From Betaproteobacteria bacterium (GTDB taxonomy: Bacteria; Pseudomonadota; Gammaproteobacteria; Burkholderiales; Rhodocyclaceae), in NCBI GenBank assembly GCA_009780885.1, contig WQZF01000010.1, positions 1 through 57,300 on the forward strand: a stretch of DNA of 57,300 bases, written 5' to 3'. Below the pieces are notes generated by a model, which was not told the origin of the DNA, searched no databases, and was given only the letters and a program-made list of their open reading frames with translations. Below, piece by piece: positions 43,547 through 50,702 of this stretch. The stretch's first letter is position 1. Every line of letters begins with the position of its first letter. The position numbers and the translations under genes were made by a program.

Positions 43547-43905
43547 ACGGCAATCGCGCCCAATCCGGCCATGCGCCGAAGCGCAATGAAGCGCTGCCCG
43601 TAGGTCGTCGAAGCAAGCCAGGCATCGTCCGGCGTCCGGTAATTCGGCGTCGCCAGCCCGATTTGCACCTCGCCGACCTTTTTCAGGTTCGCGGCCAGCA
43701 GGGGCCCGGATTTCCCCTTCGCCGCCGAATCGCCGACAAGGAAATGGGCCGCCAGCGCCGCCCATCCCTGTTCGTAGAAAGCGCCCCACCGCGCTGCATC
43801 CAGCCACGGCAAGGCGTCTTCGATCGCCTGCGCGACCTGCGGATCTCCGGCGCCGTCAAACTCCGGGAAGCGGACGCGGAAGTCCTCAAGCCTTGGATTT
43901 GCCAC
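43543..43905 (-). CDS. Phage connector-type protein (DUF4054-like)
   Basis: A GTG at 43905, inside the end of the preceding gene, opens a 120-residue protein: LEDFRVRFPEFDGAGDPQVAQ, ALPWLDAARWGAFYEQGWAALAAHFLV, then YGQRFIALRRMAG. FRxRFPEF and YG..F..L.R are DUF4054-type signatures. The protein probably sits at the head-tail interface. Confidence 0.78.
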   Translation of the reverse strand: MANPRLEDFRVRFPEFDGAGDPQVAQAIEDALPWLDAARWGAFYEQGWAALAAHFLVGDSAAKGKSGPLLAANLKKVGEVQIGLATPNYRTPDDAWLASTTYGQRFIALRRMAGLGAIAV

Positions 43906-44146
43906 CGCTGCCGCCTGCGGGTTTTTCCGGCTCGGGCTGTTTCGGAACCGAATTCGACTCCTTAAGCCAGCCCTGCGAGAAGAAGGCTTGCACCGCCTTG
44001 CTTTTGAGTGCCAGTGCGAGGAAAGCCTCATCGACGCGGGTGAATGCGATTTCCCCCTCCACCGCTGCCGGAACCGTGACCGACTGGCCGGCGGCGCGCA
44101 GCGTGATGGGATGTTCGCGGGTGTTCATCAGGATTTTTTCTGCCAT
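43886..44146 (-). CDS. Small phage protein, unknown
   Basis: The 86-residue protein (MAEKILMNTREHPITLRAAGQ, VTVPAAVEGEIAF) has a Pro/Gly/Lys-rich C-terminus (PEPEKPAGGSGGKSKA). Proteins of this size and position after the major capsid gene occur in related phages. The role is unknown; it is the first gene after the capsid terminator. Confidence 0.65.
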   Translation of the reverse strand: MAEKILMNTREHPITLRAAGQSVTVPAAVEGEIAFTRVDEAFLALALKSKAVQAFFSQGWLKESNSVPKQPEPEKPAGGSGGKSKA

Positions 44147-44156
44147 TTTGGATCTC

Positions 44157-44185
44157 CAAAAAAAGAGGGCGACCGAAGCCGCCCT
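44157..44185 (-). terminator. Terminator after the major capsid gene
   Basis: On the minus strand the stem AGGGCG/CGCCCT with loop GCTTCGGT is followed by CTTTTTTT. It lies about 27 nt after the capsid stop. It would lower expression of distal genes relative to capsid. Confidence 0.88.
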
Positions 44186-44211
44186 TAACCACTCACAGGA
44201 GGAGAGATTCT

Positions 44212-45207
44212 TTACAGTCCGTCGAAATACACGGCGGAACCCGGATAGCGGAACTCCACTCCGCCGTACTTGTATTCCCCGGCGATTTCGACCAGCAAGC
44301 CTCTGGGCTGCGGCGCGAGGAAGCGGATCGGCATCGGCACGTGCATCACCAGCTTGTCCGGCGACTTCGTGTAGACCAGCGCCCGCGCCGTGCCGCCCGC
44401 GCCAGCCGTATCCAGCCCGTAGGCCGACCGGATCTCGATGTCGATGCTGCGTTCGAGCTTGGCGATGTTGTTCTCCTGCACGTATTGCAGGATTGTTTTA
44501 TCGCTGGCTTCCGAGCGCGGCGTCGAGGCCAGCACAGTCATGCACTTGGGCGGCAGCAAGATCATGGAAGGCATTTCCACGTAATTGGACTGCACCCAAA
44601 CCTGCTGGATCATGTCGTTGATGTCCTTCAGGATTTCCGCCGGCGTCTTTGATGCCCAGTCGCCGTAAAGAGGCGTGCAGACCGGAACGAACGGGTTATT
44701 GAACAGCCCCGTCAGATCGCGCTCGCCGTACAGGCCAACGTCGTTCAGATGTCGGTCGTAGGCGTCAAAGGCCGCGTTGCTGCGCGCCTCCGGCAGCGAC
44801 TTCCGCAGAAACGCCGATTGGCGCAATTCTTCCTGCGTGTAGTCGTAGCCGATGTCGCCCAGATAGATCGGCATCGTCTTCTCGCCGAAGGACACGTCGA
44901 CCTTGTTGATGTCGCCGCCGCGCCCGGACGAACGCTTCCCGCGCCCGGCGTAGTCGTACATCTCATAGCGCACCGCCGTGGCGAACTCGCCCACTTCGGT
45001 GCTGACCGGGATGAATTGTTTGTACTGCAAATCCTGGCGCTTGCGGGCGTAGAGATTGGCCTCGGTGTAGGTCAATTGCCCGACGACGAACGACAGCGCC
45101 TCGTTGGCGTCTTTCGATGCCATGCTCGACAACTGTCCGGCCAGGACGACGTTGACCGCGTCGCGCATTTGCACTTCGCGGTACTGCTGTTGGGGGGATT
45201 TGGCCAT
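44212..45207 (-). CDS. Phage major capsid protein (DUF2184-like)
   Basis: The 331-residue protein begins MAKSPQQQYREVQMRDAVN and contains YARKRQDLQYKQFIPVSTEVGEFAT, VSFGEKTMPIYLGDIGYDYTQEELRQS, then VYTKSPDKLVMHVPMPIRFLAPQ and EIAGEYKYGGVEFRYPGSAVY. These match DUF2184 major capsid proteins (HK97-like fold). It is followed by a strong terminator, in keeping with high expression. Confidence 0.9.
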   Translation of the reverse strand: MAKSPQQQYREVQMRDAVNVVLAGQLSSMASKDANEALSFVVGQLTYTEANLYARKRQDLQYKQFIPVSTEVGEFATAVRYEMYDYAGRGKRSSGRGGDINKVDVSFGEKTMPIYLGDIGYDYTQEELRQSAFLRKSLPEARSNAAFDAYDRHLNDVGLYGERDLTGLFNNPFVPVCTPLYGDWASKTPAEILKDINDMIQQVWVQSNYVEMPSMILLPPKCMTVLASTPRSEASDKTILQYVQENNIAKLERSIDIEIRSAYGLDTAGAGGTARALVYTKSPDKLVMHVPMPIRFLAPQPRGLLVEIAGEYKYGGVEFRYPGSAVYFDGL

Positions 45208-45220
45208 GATGAAACCTCCT

Positions 45221-45700
45221 TTATTTGAGAATGCGGATCACGCCGATCTGGCCGACTTGCGTCTTGCTGTCCCAGAAGGCTTGCGTTGCCGGAAAGGTCT
45301 CGTTCGAGACGGCAGCGCTGCGCGCCGCGCCCTTGACCCCGGTTCCGGAAAAGCGGACATGCACCGGATCGCCCGGATTGCAAGCGTCCTCGCAAAGCAC
45401 GTAGATACGCCCGATTTCAGCCACCGGCACTACCATGTCTTTCCGATAGGCGATGTCCCCGGCCTGATCGGCGGTCATCGTCGGGTGACGGACGGAAATC
45501 CCGAGCAGCTTGTCGGTCGCCGCCGAGGGCAGCTTGCAGCTTCCCTCCTCAGTGCCGCGCACGACGAAGAGACCAAAGTCGATTCTGGCCTCCTGCGACA
45601 CGGCATTGACTACGCTCGACGTATTCAGATCGACGAGGTTGCCGGCAAAACCCGCATCGAGCATCGCATTGCCGTAGGTTCCCAGATCAATTTTTGCCAT
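45221..45700 (-). CDS. Phage capsid decoration/structural cement protein
   Basis: The 159-residue protein (VVNAVSQEARIDFGLFVVRGT, LLGISVRHPTMTADQAGDIAYRK, VPVAEIGRIYVLCEDACNPGDPVHVR) has the repeated beta pattern of Gp24-like cement proteins found beside DUF2184 capsids. The start overlaps the end of the protease-scaffold gene by 14 nt. Confidence 0.8.
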   Translation of the reverse strand: MAKIDLGTYGNAMLDAGFAGNLVDLNTSSVVNAVSQEARIDFGLFVVRGTEEGSCKLPSAATDKLLGISVRHPTMTADQAGDIAYRKDMVVPVAEIGRIYVLCEDACNPGDPVHVRFSGTGVKGAARSAAVSNETFPATQAFWDSKTQVGQIGVIRILK

Positions 45701-46343
45701 GGTTTTCCCCTTTCCAGGAAGTTGTCATTTGGTTGATGTACGCCTCGCGCGGATCGCTGTCGGTCGTCCCGCTTTGCGCCGCCTTGTGTTGCAAGAGCAC
45801 CGCCGCCGCCAGAGGGTCGGTATCTGCGCTTCCCGCGTCGTGGGAGGCCGTCGCCGCCAATACGGAAAACGCCGTGCGGATCGTCGCCTCGTCGGCGTTA
45901 TCGACCGTCTTACCGGAGAGCACCGCATCCAGCACCGCCTTGCTGTCGGTGTAGCGCGCAGCCACCACCTCCTTGCGGATCGCCGCGCACGTCTTCCCGT
46001 CGGTCGACACCGAAGGCGCCAGCCGCTTCGCGTCGGAGAGCATCGCAGACCAGGCCGACACCAGCGCGTCGCGCTGCTCCGGCGTCACTGCGTCTTTCTT
46101 CAGTTGCTCGATTTCCTTGTCCTTGGCCTCGATTTCCTCGCCTTTCTTTTCGAGTTCCTCGTCCTGCTTTTCGGCCTTCTCGACCAGCGCATCGAGCGTC
46201 ATGCTCTTGTCGCCGACCTTGATGTTTGCGAGCTTCGCCCGCGCTTCATCGCGCTCATGCACGAGTTTGTCGATGGTGATAGCGGCGTTGTCTTCCGCTT
46301 CGATTGGCACTCCATCGACGACGACTTTCCGCTTTTCAGCCAT
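45687..46343 (-). CDS. Nested scaffold protein from an internal start
   Basis: Within the protease-scaffold gene an ATG (46343; MAEKRKVVVDGVPIEAED) follows AAGGAGATACAACG, a better ribosome-binding site than that of the full gene. It yields a 218-residue coiled-coil protein in the same frame. This parallels lambda C/Nu3, where the scaffold is made from an internal start of the protease gene. Confidence 0.65.
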   Translation of the reverse strand: MAEKRKVVVDGVPIEAEDNAAITIDKLVHERDEARAKLANIKVGDKSMTLDALVEKAEKQDEELEKKGEEIEAKDKEIEQLKKDAVTPEQRDALVSAWSAMLSDAKRLAPSVSTDGKTCAAIRKEVVAARYTDSKAVLDAVLSGKTVDNADEATIRTAFSVLAATASHDAGSADTDPLAAAVLLQHKAAQSGTTDSDPREAYINQMTTSWKGENHGKN

Positions 46344-46901
46344 CGTTGTATCTCCTTGGGGTTGAGGTTGAGAATCTGCAACCCGGCAAGCCGGGCCGCA
46401 ACGCGCAGCATCCACAAGAGCAATGTGATTGCCGCGAATATTTTTCTGGATCGCCTGATAGGGCGTTCCATCCGGCGCGATGCCGTCCTTGAATATGAGG
46501 TCATGAGCGTACCCGCAGGAAAGCTGTACCTTTCCCTCCTCGATATTCCGGATCGACTCCTTGTCCGTGAAGGTCAGATCGGCGACGAGGTAATTGCCTT
46601 CCCGGCGCACCCGGTTGGAGACCCCGCGCGACAGCTCGCGCCAGTTATCGACCGTGACAAACTCGCTCGGATGATCGTCCGTCACCGGCGCACCCTCGAA
46701 GCTGCCCATCGCGTCGGCGGAAAAGACCTCCTCCTCCGGGCGATAGACGTTGATGATCCGCATCGGGTCATCCGGGTAGACATCCATTTCCATCGCCAGG
46801 TATTGCTGCACCCCCGAGCGCGCCACGCGGGCCGGGACGCGCAGATAGCCTTCCGGCGTGGTCTGGCGCTGCGAGAAGAGGAGGTCGATGCTTTGTTTCA
46901 T
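45687..46901 (-). CDS. Phage prohead protease-scaffold fusion (DUF2213-like)
   Basis: The ATG at 46901 overlaps the stop of a 47-aa gene (ATGA), which fixes the start; the product is 404 residues. The N-terminal ~185 residues are DUF2213-like: LFSQRQTTPEGYLRVPARVARSG, GSFEGAPVTDDHPSEFV, VQLSCGYAHDLIFKDG and NIRGNHIALVDAARCG, with the His and Ser of a likely serine protease. The C-terminal ~215 residues contain a charged coiled coil (VEKAEKQDEELEKKGEEIEAK) and act as scaffold. An internal start can produce the scaffold alone. Confidence 0.85.
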   Translation of the reverse strand: MKQSIDLLFSQRQTTPEGYLRVPARVARSGVQQYLAMEMDVYPDDPMRIINVYRPEEEVFSADAMGSFEGAPVTDDHPSEFVTVDNWRELSRGVSNRVRREGNYLVADLTFTDKESIRNIEEGKVQLSCGYAHDLIFKDGIAPDGTPYQAIQKNIRGNHIALVDAARCGPACRVADSQPQPQGDTTMAEKRKVVVDGVPIEAEDNAAITIDKLVHERDEARAKLANIKVGDKSMTLDALVEKAEKQDEELEKKGEEIEAKDKEIEQLKKDAVTPEQRDALVSAWSAMLSDAKRLAPSVSTDGKTCAAIRKEVVAARYTDSKAVLDAVLSGKTVDNADEATIRTAFSVLAATASHDAGSADTDPLAAAVLLQHKAAQSGTTDSDPREAYINQMTTSWKGENHGKN

Positions 46902-47041
46902 TTTTTGGACCACCATGCCAGTACCAGTGCGATCAGCCAGCCAGTGGGCGCAATCGCCATGATCACCAGCCAGACCCACAGCAAAACGAATTGCCAGCGC
47001 GGTAGCCCTTTCAGGGATTCAATCACTTTGCTATGCTCCAT
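46898..47041 (-). CDS. 47-aa single-span membrane protein of the prophage
   Basis: The ATG at 47041 follows AGAAGGATGACATAC. The product is MEHSKVIESLKGLPRW followed by a long hydrophobic segment (FVLLWVWLVIMAIAP, then LIALVLAWW) and SKK. It could be one long or two short membrane spans. Stop and the protease start overlap (ATGA). The function is unknown; holin-like or membrane-associated roles are possible but unproved. Confidence 0.65.
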   Translation of the reverse strand: MEHSKVIESLKGLPRWQFVLLWVWLVIMAIAPTGWLIALVLAWWSKK

Positions 47042-47079
47042 GTATGTCATCCTTCTGGTTGTGCAGAGGGTTGAAACAG

Positions 47080-47113
47080 AAAGCCCCGGCTGTTGGTAGC
47101 AGCGCGGGGCTTT
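47080..47113 (-). terminator. Hairpin between two small phage genes
   Basis: The stem AAAGCCCC/GGGGCTTT has an inner GCTG/CAGC pairing and is followed on the minus strand by CTGTTTCAACCC. Both flanks nearly match the hairpin at 47292-47324. It is a weak terminator or a structured leader. Confidence 0.6.
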
Positions 47114-47120
47114 CGCTTTG

Positions 47121-47252
47121 TTACCACCAGCGAATGGCGTGGATCAGGGCGGCAAGCGAGAGCAGTATTGCCGGGGACAGCGCACAATAGGCAAACAGCC
47201 TGGCGGCCTTGTTTTTTGCGATCACTTTGAGCATCTTCGCGGTATACTTCAT
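47121..47252 (-). CDS. 43-aa membrane peptide of the prophage
   Basis: The ATG at 47252 follows AAGGAGCAGAACTTGA, a strong ribosome-binding site. The product has a basic N-terminus (MKYTAKMLKVIAKNKAARLF) and one hydrophobic segment (SPAILLSLAALIHAI) ending in RWW. It has no recognised family. It lies between two similar hairpins in the head gene cluster. Confidence 0.6.
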   Translation of the reverse strand: MKYTAKMLKVIAKNKAARLFAYCALSPAILLSLAALIHAIRWW

Positions 47253-47291
47253 TCAAGTTCTGCTCCTTGGGCTGACAAGGGGTTGAAACAG

Positions 47292-47324
47292 AAAGCCCCT
47301 GATGTTTGCTGCATCAGGGGCTTT
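47292..47324 (-). terminator. Perfect 13-bp hairpin upstream of the 43-aa gene
   Basis: AAAGCCCCTGATG pairs with CATCAGGGGCTTT across a 7-nt loop, followed on the minus strand by CTGTTTCAACCC. The flanks (ACAAAGCG... and ...CTGTTTCAACCC) recur at 47080-47113. It may terminate or attenuate. Confidence 0.65.
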
Positions 47325-47340
47325 CGCTTTGTTCGGGAAA

Positions 47341-47370
47341 AACAAAAAGCCGCCGGGTTGCCCTGGCGGC
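47341..47370 (-). terminator. Rho-independent terminator after the small-paralogue pair
   Basis: On the minus strand the stem GCCGCC/GGCGGC with loop AGGGCAACCC is followed by TTTTTGTT. It lies about 25 nt after the stop of the 75-aa gene. Confidence 0.85.
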
Positions 47371-47392
47371 CTTCGTGTTTGGGTTTGTTCAG

Positions 47393-47620
47393 TTACGCGG
47401 CGGCAAGCGTCTCTGCTTTCCTCTTGGCGTGAAGCTCATCAATCCATGCGCCTTCTTCGCTGTCGCGGTAAGAAATCGCTCGTTCCACATCCTCCAGCGC
47501 CCCTCTCAGGCTCTGGCTTTCGGGGTCTTTCCGCACTTCTTCGATCATCTCGTCACGAAACGCATACAATTTTTCGCGCGGCGCAAAGCTGTCGGGGGGG
47601 TCAATTAAATACTCTGCCAT
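47393..47620 (-). CDS. 75-aa protein, tandem paralogue 2 (candidate immunity protein)
   Basis: From ATG 47620 the protein reads MAEYLIDPPDSFAPREKLYAF and continues with acidic helices (DEMIEEVRKDPESQSLRGALEDVERAISYRDSEEGAW). It is plainly homologous to the neighbour at 47601-47834: YLIDPP-x-x-F-x-P-x-EKLYAFRD, DPES-x-x-L, AYRN/SYRD. The genes overlap by 20 nt, so they are a tandem duplication translated in series. I do not recognise the family. Position right after a MuF protein with an extra C-terminal domain suggests an immunity role (inference). Confidence 0.7.
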   Translation of the reverse strand: MAEYLIDPPDSFAPREKLYAFRDEMIEEVRKDPESQSLRGALEDVERAISYRDSEEGAWIDELHAKRKAETLAAA

Positions 47621-47834
47621 TACTTTGCTCTGCTTTAAGTTCGGCAAGCCGTGGGCCAATGAATGCGGTTTCGTCGCCGTTGCGGTAGGCAATCACGTCC
47701 TCAATCTTGTGAAGCTCGTCCTGAAGGTCTTCACTTTCCGGGTCGCCCTTTAATCCATCAATCAAGCTGTCGCGAAAAGCGTACAGCTTTTCCATTGGGC
47801 TAAATGGGCCTGGCGGGTCAATGAGGTAGTGCAT
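47601..47834 (-). CDS. 77-aa protein, tandem paralogue 1 (candidate immunity protein)
   Basis: It begins MHYLIDPPGPFSPMEKLYAF and continues with DSLIDGLKGDPESEDLQDELHKIEDVIAYRNGDETAF. It is small, acidic and mostly helical. It starts 2 nt after the MuF stop codon, so it is translated with MuF, and overlaps paralogue 2 by 20 nt. Two copies of a small acidic protein after a toxin-like domain is the usual look of duplicated immunity genes; a plain structural or chaperone role is also possible. Confidence 0.7.
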   Translation of the reverse strand: MHYLIDPPGPFSPMEKLYAFRDSLIDGLKGDPESEDLQDELHKIEDVIAYRNGDETAFIGPRLAELKAEQSNGRVFN

Positions 47835-47836
47835 GG

Positions 47837-49357
47837 TTACTTTCTGATGCGTTTAATGGCGAATACGGCCTCTTCTATGGCCTTTTCGAAGATTACAGCA
47901 TTTGCAGCATAGACGGCTTTCTGTTGTGCGGCAAGGCTAAAACTGTAGCGAATGATACCAGCACGATCTAATGCAAGGTTGGTAAGGTGGGCAAGGTGGG
48001 CATCCAAAACGTCCGATTCAATGCCACGTACCCTTAACTGCGAAATCACCTCCATCCTTGCCGCATTCGACGCCATCCCAAGCTGCTTTATCCCTTCCCC
48101 GCGCATCGCCGAGAACACCGACCCATCATGCCCATGCGCAACCACACGGTGAACGCCGGGCCGGGCGAGGTATTCAAGGTCTCTACCCGAAATCGAAACC
48201 GAAGCCGGGTGATTGTGGTGCAACTCTGCCGCCACGCTCTTGTCGTCCAGCTTCCTGACCAGGCTTTCTGGTATCGCTACCCGGCCTTCCAGCCCACTCG
48301 TAAACTTCCCCATCTCCTTTCCGGTCACAGCGTCAAAGGCGGACAAGTGTTCCATGCCGTCCTTCATTCCTTCCGAGAGCACGTAGCGGGCGGCATTCCT
48401 TTCCAGTCCCGGCCATTCCCTGGCGATGGCCGCGCCGCCGATAAGGTTGGCTGCTGTTTCAGAAGTGCCGCCGCCTTTCCCGGACTGCTCCAGTGTCTCG
48501 TCCGGCTCCTTCTCCGGCTCGTCGTACCCGTCGATCTTGACCACTCCCAAGGCCACACATCGGCACATAATGTCGTGGCCTGGGTGTCCGGTTTCTTCCG
48601 GCGGCGCATCCCAGCGGAACCGTTGCCCGTTGTTTGCCGCGTGCGACTCCCGCACCCGCTCATCCCCGGCGGTGCTCCACTCGTATTCCTCGATCCCGAG
48701 CGATGTCTGCCGAATCTCGGCCAGCGCGCTGTTCAGCTTTGCCGTCTGGTCGCGGGCGATCACCTTGGCGCGGTACTCCGTCGCCCCGGTGAGTGCCTGA
48801 ATCTCGTCTGCGATGGCCGTGTAGCGCTTGCCGGTCGTCACACCGTTCAGCACCGCGTTCTGCACCTTGTCCAGGTACTGCGCCGGGATCGACTGGATCA
48901 GTTGCGCATTCGTCGCCGCCGCCAGCTTCAGCGGGGCCGTGATGTCCTGCGAGAGCAGCAGATTCCGGATGTCCAGCCCATAGGCGCCGAAAACGCTCCG
49001 GAACAAAGCGTCGGCACTGTCGTTGGAAGCGTTGCGCAGGAACTCATCGACCACGCGCCGCGCCCATCCTTCGATGGCCCGATATCTCCGCAGCTTCTCA
49101 AACGCGACGCCCAATGCCGCAGCCACTGCTGCCGCTTGCATCCCGGTAAAGTCATCATCCCGCGTGTAGCTGTAGGCTGCTTCGTGCTCTTGCAAGACTG
49201 GCAAGACGCTGGCCCGGACATCCGCATCAAGCTGCTTGACCAGCGCGCGCAGTTGATCACGATACCGCGCTTCCGTTCGGCGGCTGGGCTTTGCCGGCGC
49301 CAGCCGTCGGCTCTTCGCCCGCTTGTGGTGATGCAGGATCAGCGTTGAGAGATTCAT
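47837..49357 (-). CDS. Phage MuF minor head protein with C-terminal JAB/JAMM-like domain
   Basis: Residues ~1-270 are an SPP1-gp7/MuF head-morphogenesis protein. The typical C-terminal signature of that domain is present: YRAKVIARDQTAKLNSALAEIRQ, then EYEWSTAGDERVRESHAANNGQ and HPGHDIMCRCVA. MuF proteins are minor capsid components. Here a linker (EPEKEPDETLEQSGKGGG) joins a further ~220 residues. These contain EHLSAFDAVTGKEMGKFTSG and then AELHHNHPASVSISGRDLEYL, close to the JAMM metal motif H-x-H-x(6-7)-S-x-x-D, and VVAHGHDGSVFSA. The extension has a mainly helical end (residues ~430-506). MuF proteins with toxin C-termini are known in other prophages; this one may be a peptidase-type effector (inference). 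The start overlaps the portal gene by about 100 nt and could be internal. Confidence 0.8.
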   Translation of the reverse strand: MNLSTLILHHHKRAKSRRLAPAKPSRRTEARYRDQLRALVKQLDADVRASVLPVLQEHEAAYSYTRDDDFTGMQAAAVAAALGVAFEKLRRYRAIEGWARRVVDEFLRNASNDSADALFRSVFGAYGLDIRNLLLSQDITAPLKLAAATNAQLIQSIPAQYLDKVQNAVLNGVTTGKRYTAIADEIQALTGATEYRAKVIARDQTAKLNSALAEIRQTSLGIEEYEWSTAGDERVRESHAANNGQRFRWDAPPEETGHPGHDIMCRCVALGVVKIDGYDEPEKEPDETLEQSGKGGGTSETAANLIGGAAIAREWPGLERNAARYVLSEGMKDGMEHLSAFDAVTGKEMGKFTSGLEGRVAIPESLVRKLDDKSVAAELHHNHPASVSISGRDLEYLARPGVHRVVAHGHDGSVFSAMRGEGIKQLGMASNAARMEVISQLRVRGIESDVLDAHLAHLTNLALDRAGIIRYSFSLAAQQKAVYAANAVIFEKAIEEAVFAIKRIRK

Positions 49358-50702
49358 CTTTGAGCGCCTCGTTCAGTTCCTCGGCAAGGTGAATATCCTC
49401 GTCCGTGATGTTGTACGTGCCTTTCTCCTGCAACTGCTTGAGCACCTGCACTTCGGTCAGCACGGCGCCGTTCAGGTAGATCGCGTCCCGCTCCGCGCGC
49501 GTCTTCTCCAGCGCCGCTTGTTCTGCGTCGGTCAGTTGCCACAGCGGCTCGAAGTTGATAATCAGGTCGTCCGGGTAGCCACCCAGGGCAACCCGATACA
49601 GAACCTGGTAGAGCAGTTCCAGTCCCGGCCTCAGCTCGGCTTCCTGGAGCGCCTTGATCCGGTCGTAGTAATTGCGGATGTCGCTGTCGCCCGTCGAATT
49701 CATGCCCGCCGGGGACTGCCCAAAGAGCCTTGTCGCCGGAATGTCCGCCGCGCCGGAGATTTCGAGCATGAAGCGCTCGATCACATCCCGGACGCCAGAG
49801 AAAGTGTTCGTCTTCTGCGCGTACTCGTCCTGAGCATCGAGCAGCAGCATCCGGTTGAAAGACTTCATCGTCCCGGCCAACTCGAAACGCTTTTGAACCT
49901 GCTCTGTGCCCATGTCGCTGCCGAGCATGTTGCCCAGACCCTCGATTCGCAGCACATCGACCACTGCCTCGAAGAACATCGACGCTGCGCCCTGCGTTAC
50001 TGTGTCGTACCGGCTCAGAGCGTCGTAGAGCGCCTGCACGATCGAGTCGTGCCAGTATCCGTTTTGGATGAATGTCAGAAAGGGAAGCTTTGCCCCGCGC
50101 GCGAAGATCATCCGGCTGCGATGCACCCGCTGCGCGGTCTGCGCCACCGTGTAAAACTCTGGTTCGCCGAAAGCTGCGCTGTTCAAGTTGGACGCAATCT
50201 CTCCATCGAAGCCGAGCCTCCAGCGGTCGAAGACGTGCAGCAGCACTTTCTGGTCTTGCCGGATGCTCTCCAGTACCAGCGGAGTTTCCGGATTCTGCCC
50301 GACGACATTGATAATCATCGCCGCGCCGCCGTAGAGCCGTCCCCACACCAGCAAGTCGCGTACCTTCTCCCGGACGGCGAGCGTCTTTTCCAATTGCCGC
50401 AGAGGATCGAGTTTTTCCGCCGGTGTTTCGGTCTCGTGTTCGATCCACTCCCGCGTCATGTCGTCGGCAGGGATGTCCACGATCTTGCGCACCAGCCAGT
50501 TGGTGCGGTACATCGCTTCAAGCTCGATGTGGTCGATGGCGCGCGGCATGACGTAGCGCCCATAGGACATCTTGTCGCGCCGGTCGGCCATGCCTGCCAC
50601 GAGGTTTTGCAGGGTATCCGCGCTACGCCCTCTGGCCGGTGGCTCAGGGGGCGGCGGCGAATCCGTCGTTGGCTGCCGGTTTTTGAAAATCCGTTCGAGC
50701 AT
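49257..50702 (-). CDS. Phage portal protein (DUF1073 type)
   Basis: The 481-residue protein has the DUF1073 portal pattern: ELEAMYRTNWLVRKIVDIPADDMTREW, LVWGRLYGGAAMIIN, VLHVFDRWR-like sequence (LLHVFDRWRLGF), and IPATRLFGQSPAGMNSTGDSDIRNYYDRI near residue 320-350. It forms the DNA channel of the capsid. The C-terminal ~40 residues are Pro/Ala/Gly-rich. It follows the large terminase directly (1 nt between), the normal order. Confidence 0.9.
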   Translation of the reverse strand: MLERIFKNRQPTTDSPPPPEPPARGRSADTLQNLVAGMADRRDKMSYGRYVMPRAIDHIELEAMYRTNWLVRKIVDIPADDMTREWIEHETETPAEKLDPLRQLEKTLAVREKVRDLLVWGRLYGGAAMIINVVGQNPETPLVLESIRQDQKVLLHVFDRWRLGFDGEIASNLNSAAFGEPEFYTVAQTAQRVHRSRMIFARGAKLPFLTFIQNGYWHDSIVQALYDALSRYDTVTQGAASMFFEAVVDVLRIEGLGNMLGSDMGTEQVQKRFELAGTMKSFNRMLLLDAQDEYAQKTNTFSGVRDVIERFMLEISGAADIPATRLFGQSPAGMNSTGDSDIRNYYDRIKALQEAELRPGLELLYQVLYRVALGGYPDDLIINFEPLWQLTDAEQAALEKTRAERDAIYLNGAVLTEVQVLKQLQEKGTYNITDEDIHLAEELNEALKDESLNADPASPQAGEEPTAGAGKAQPPNGSAVS

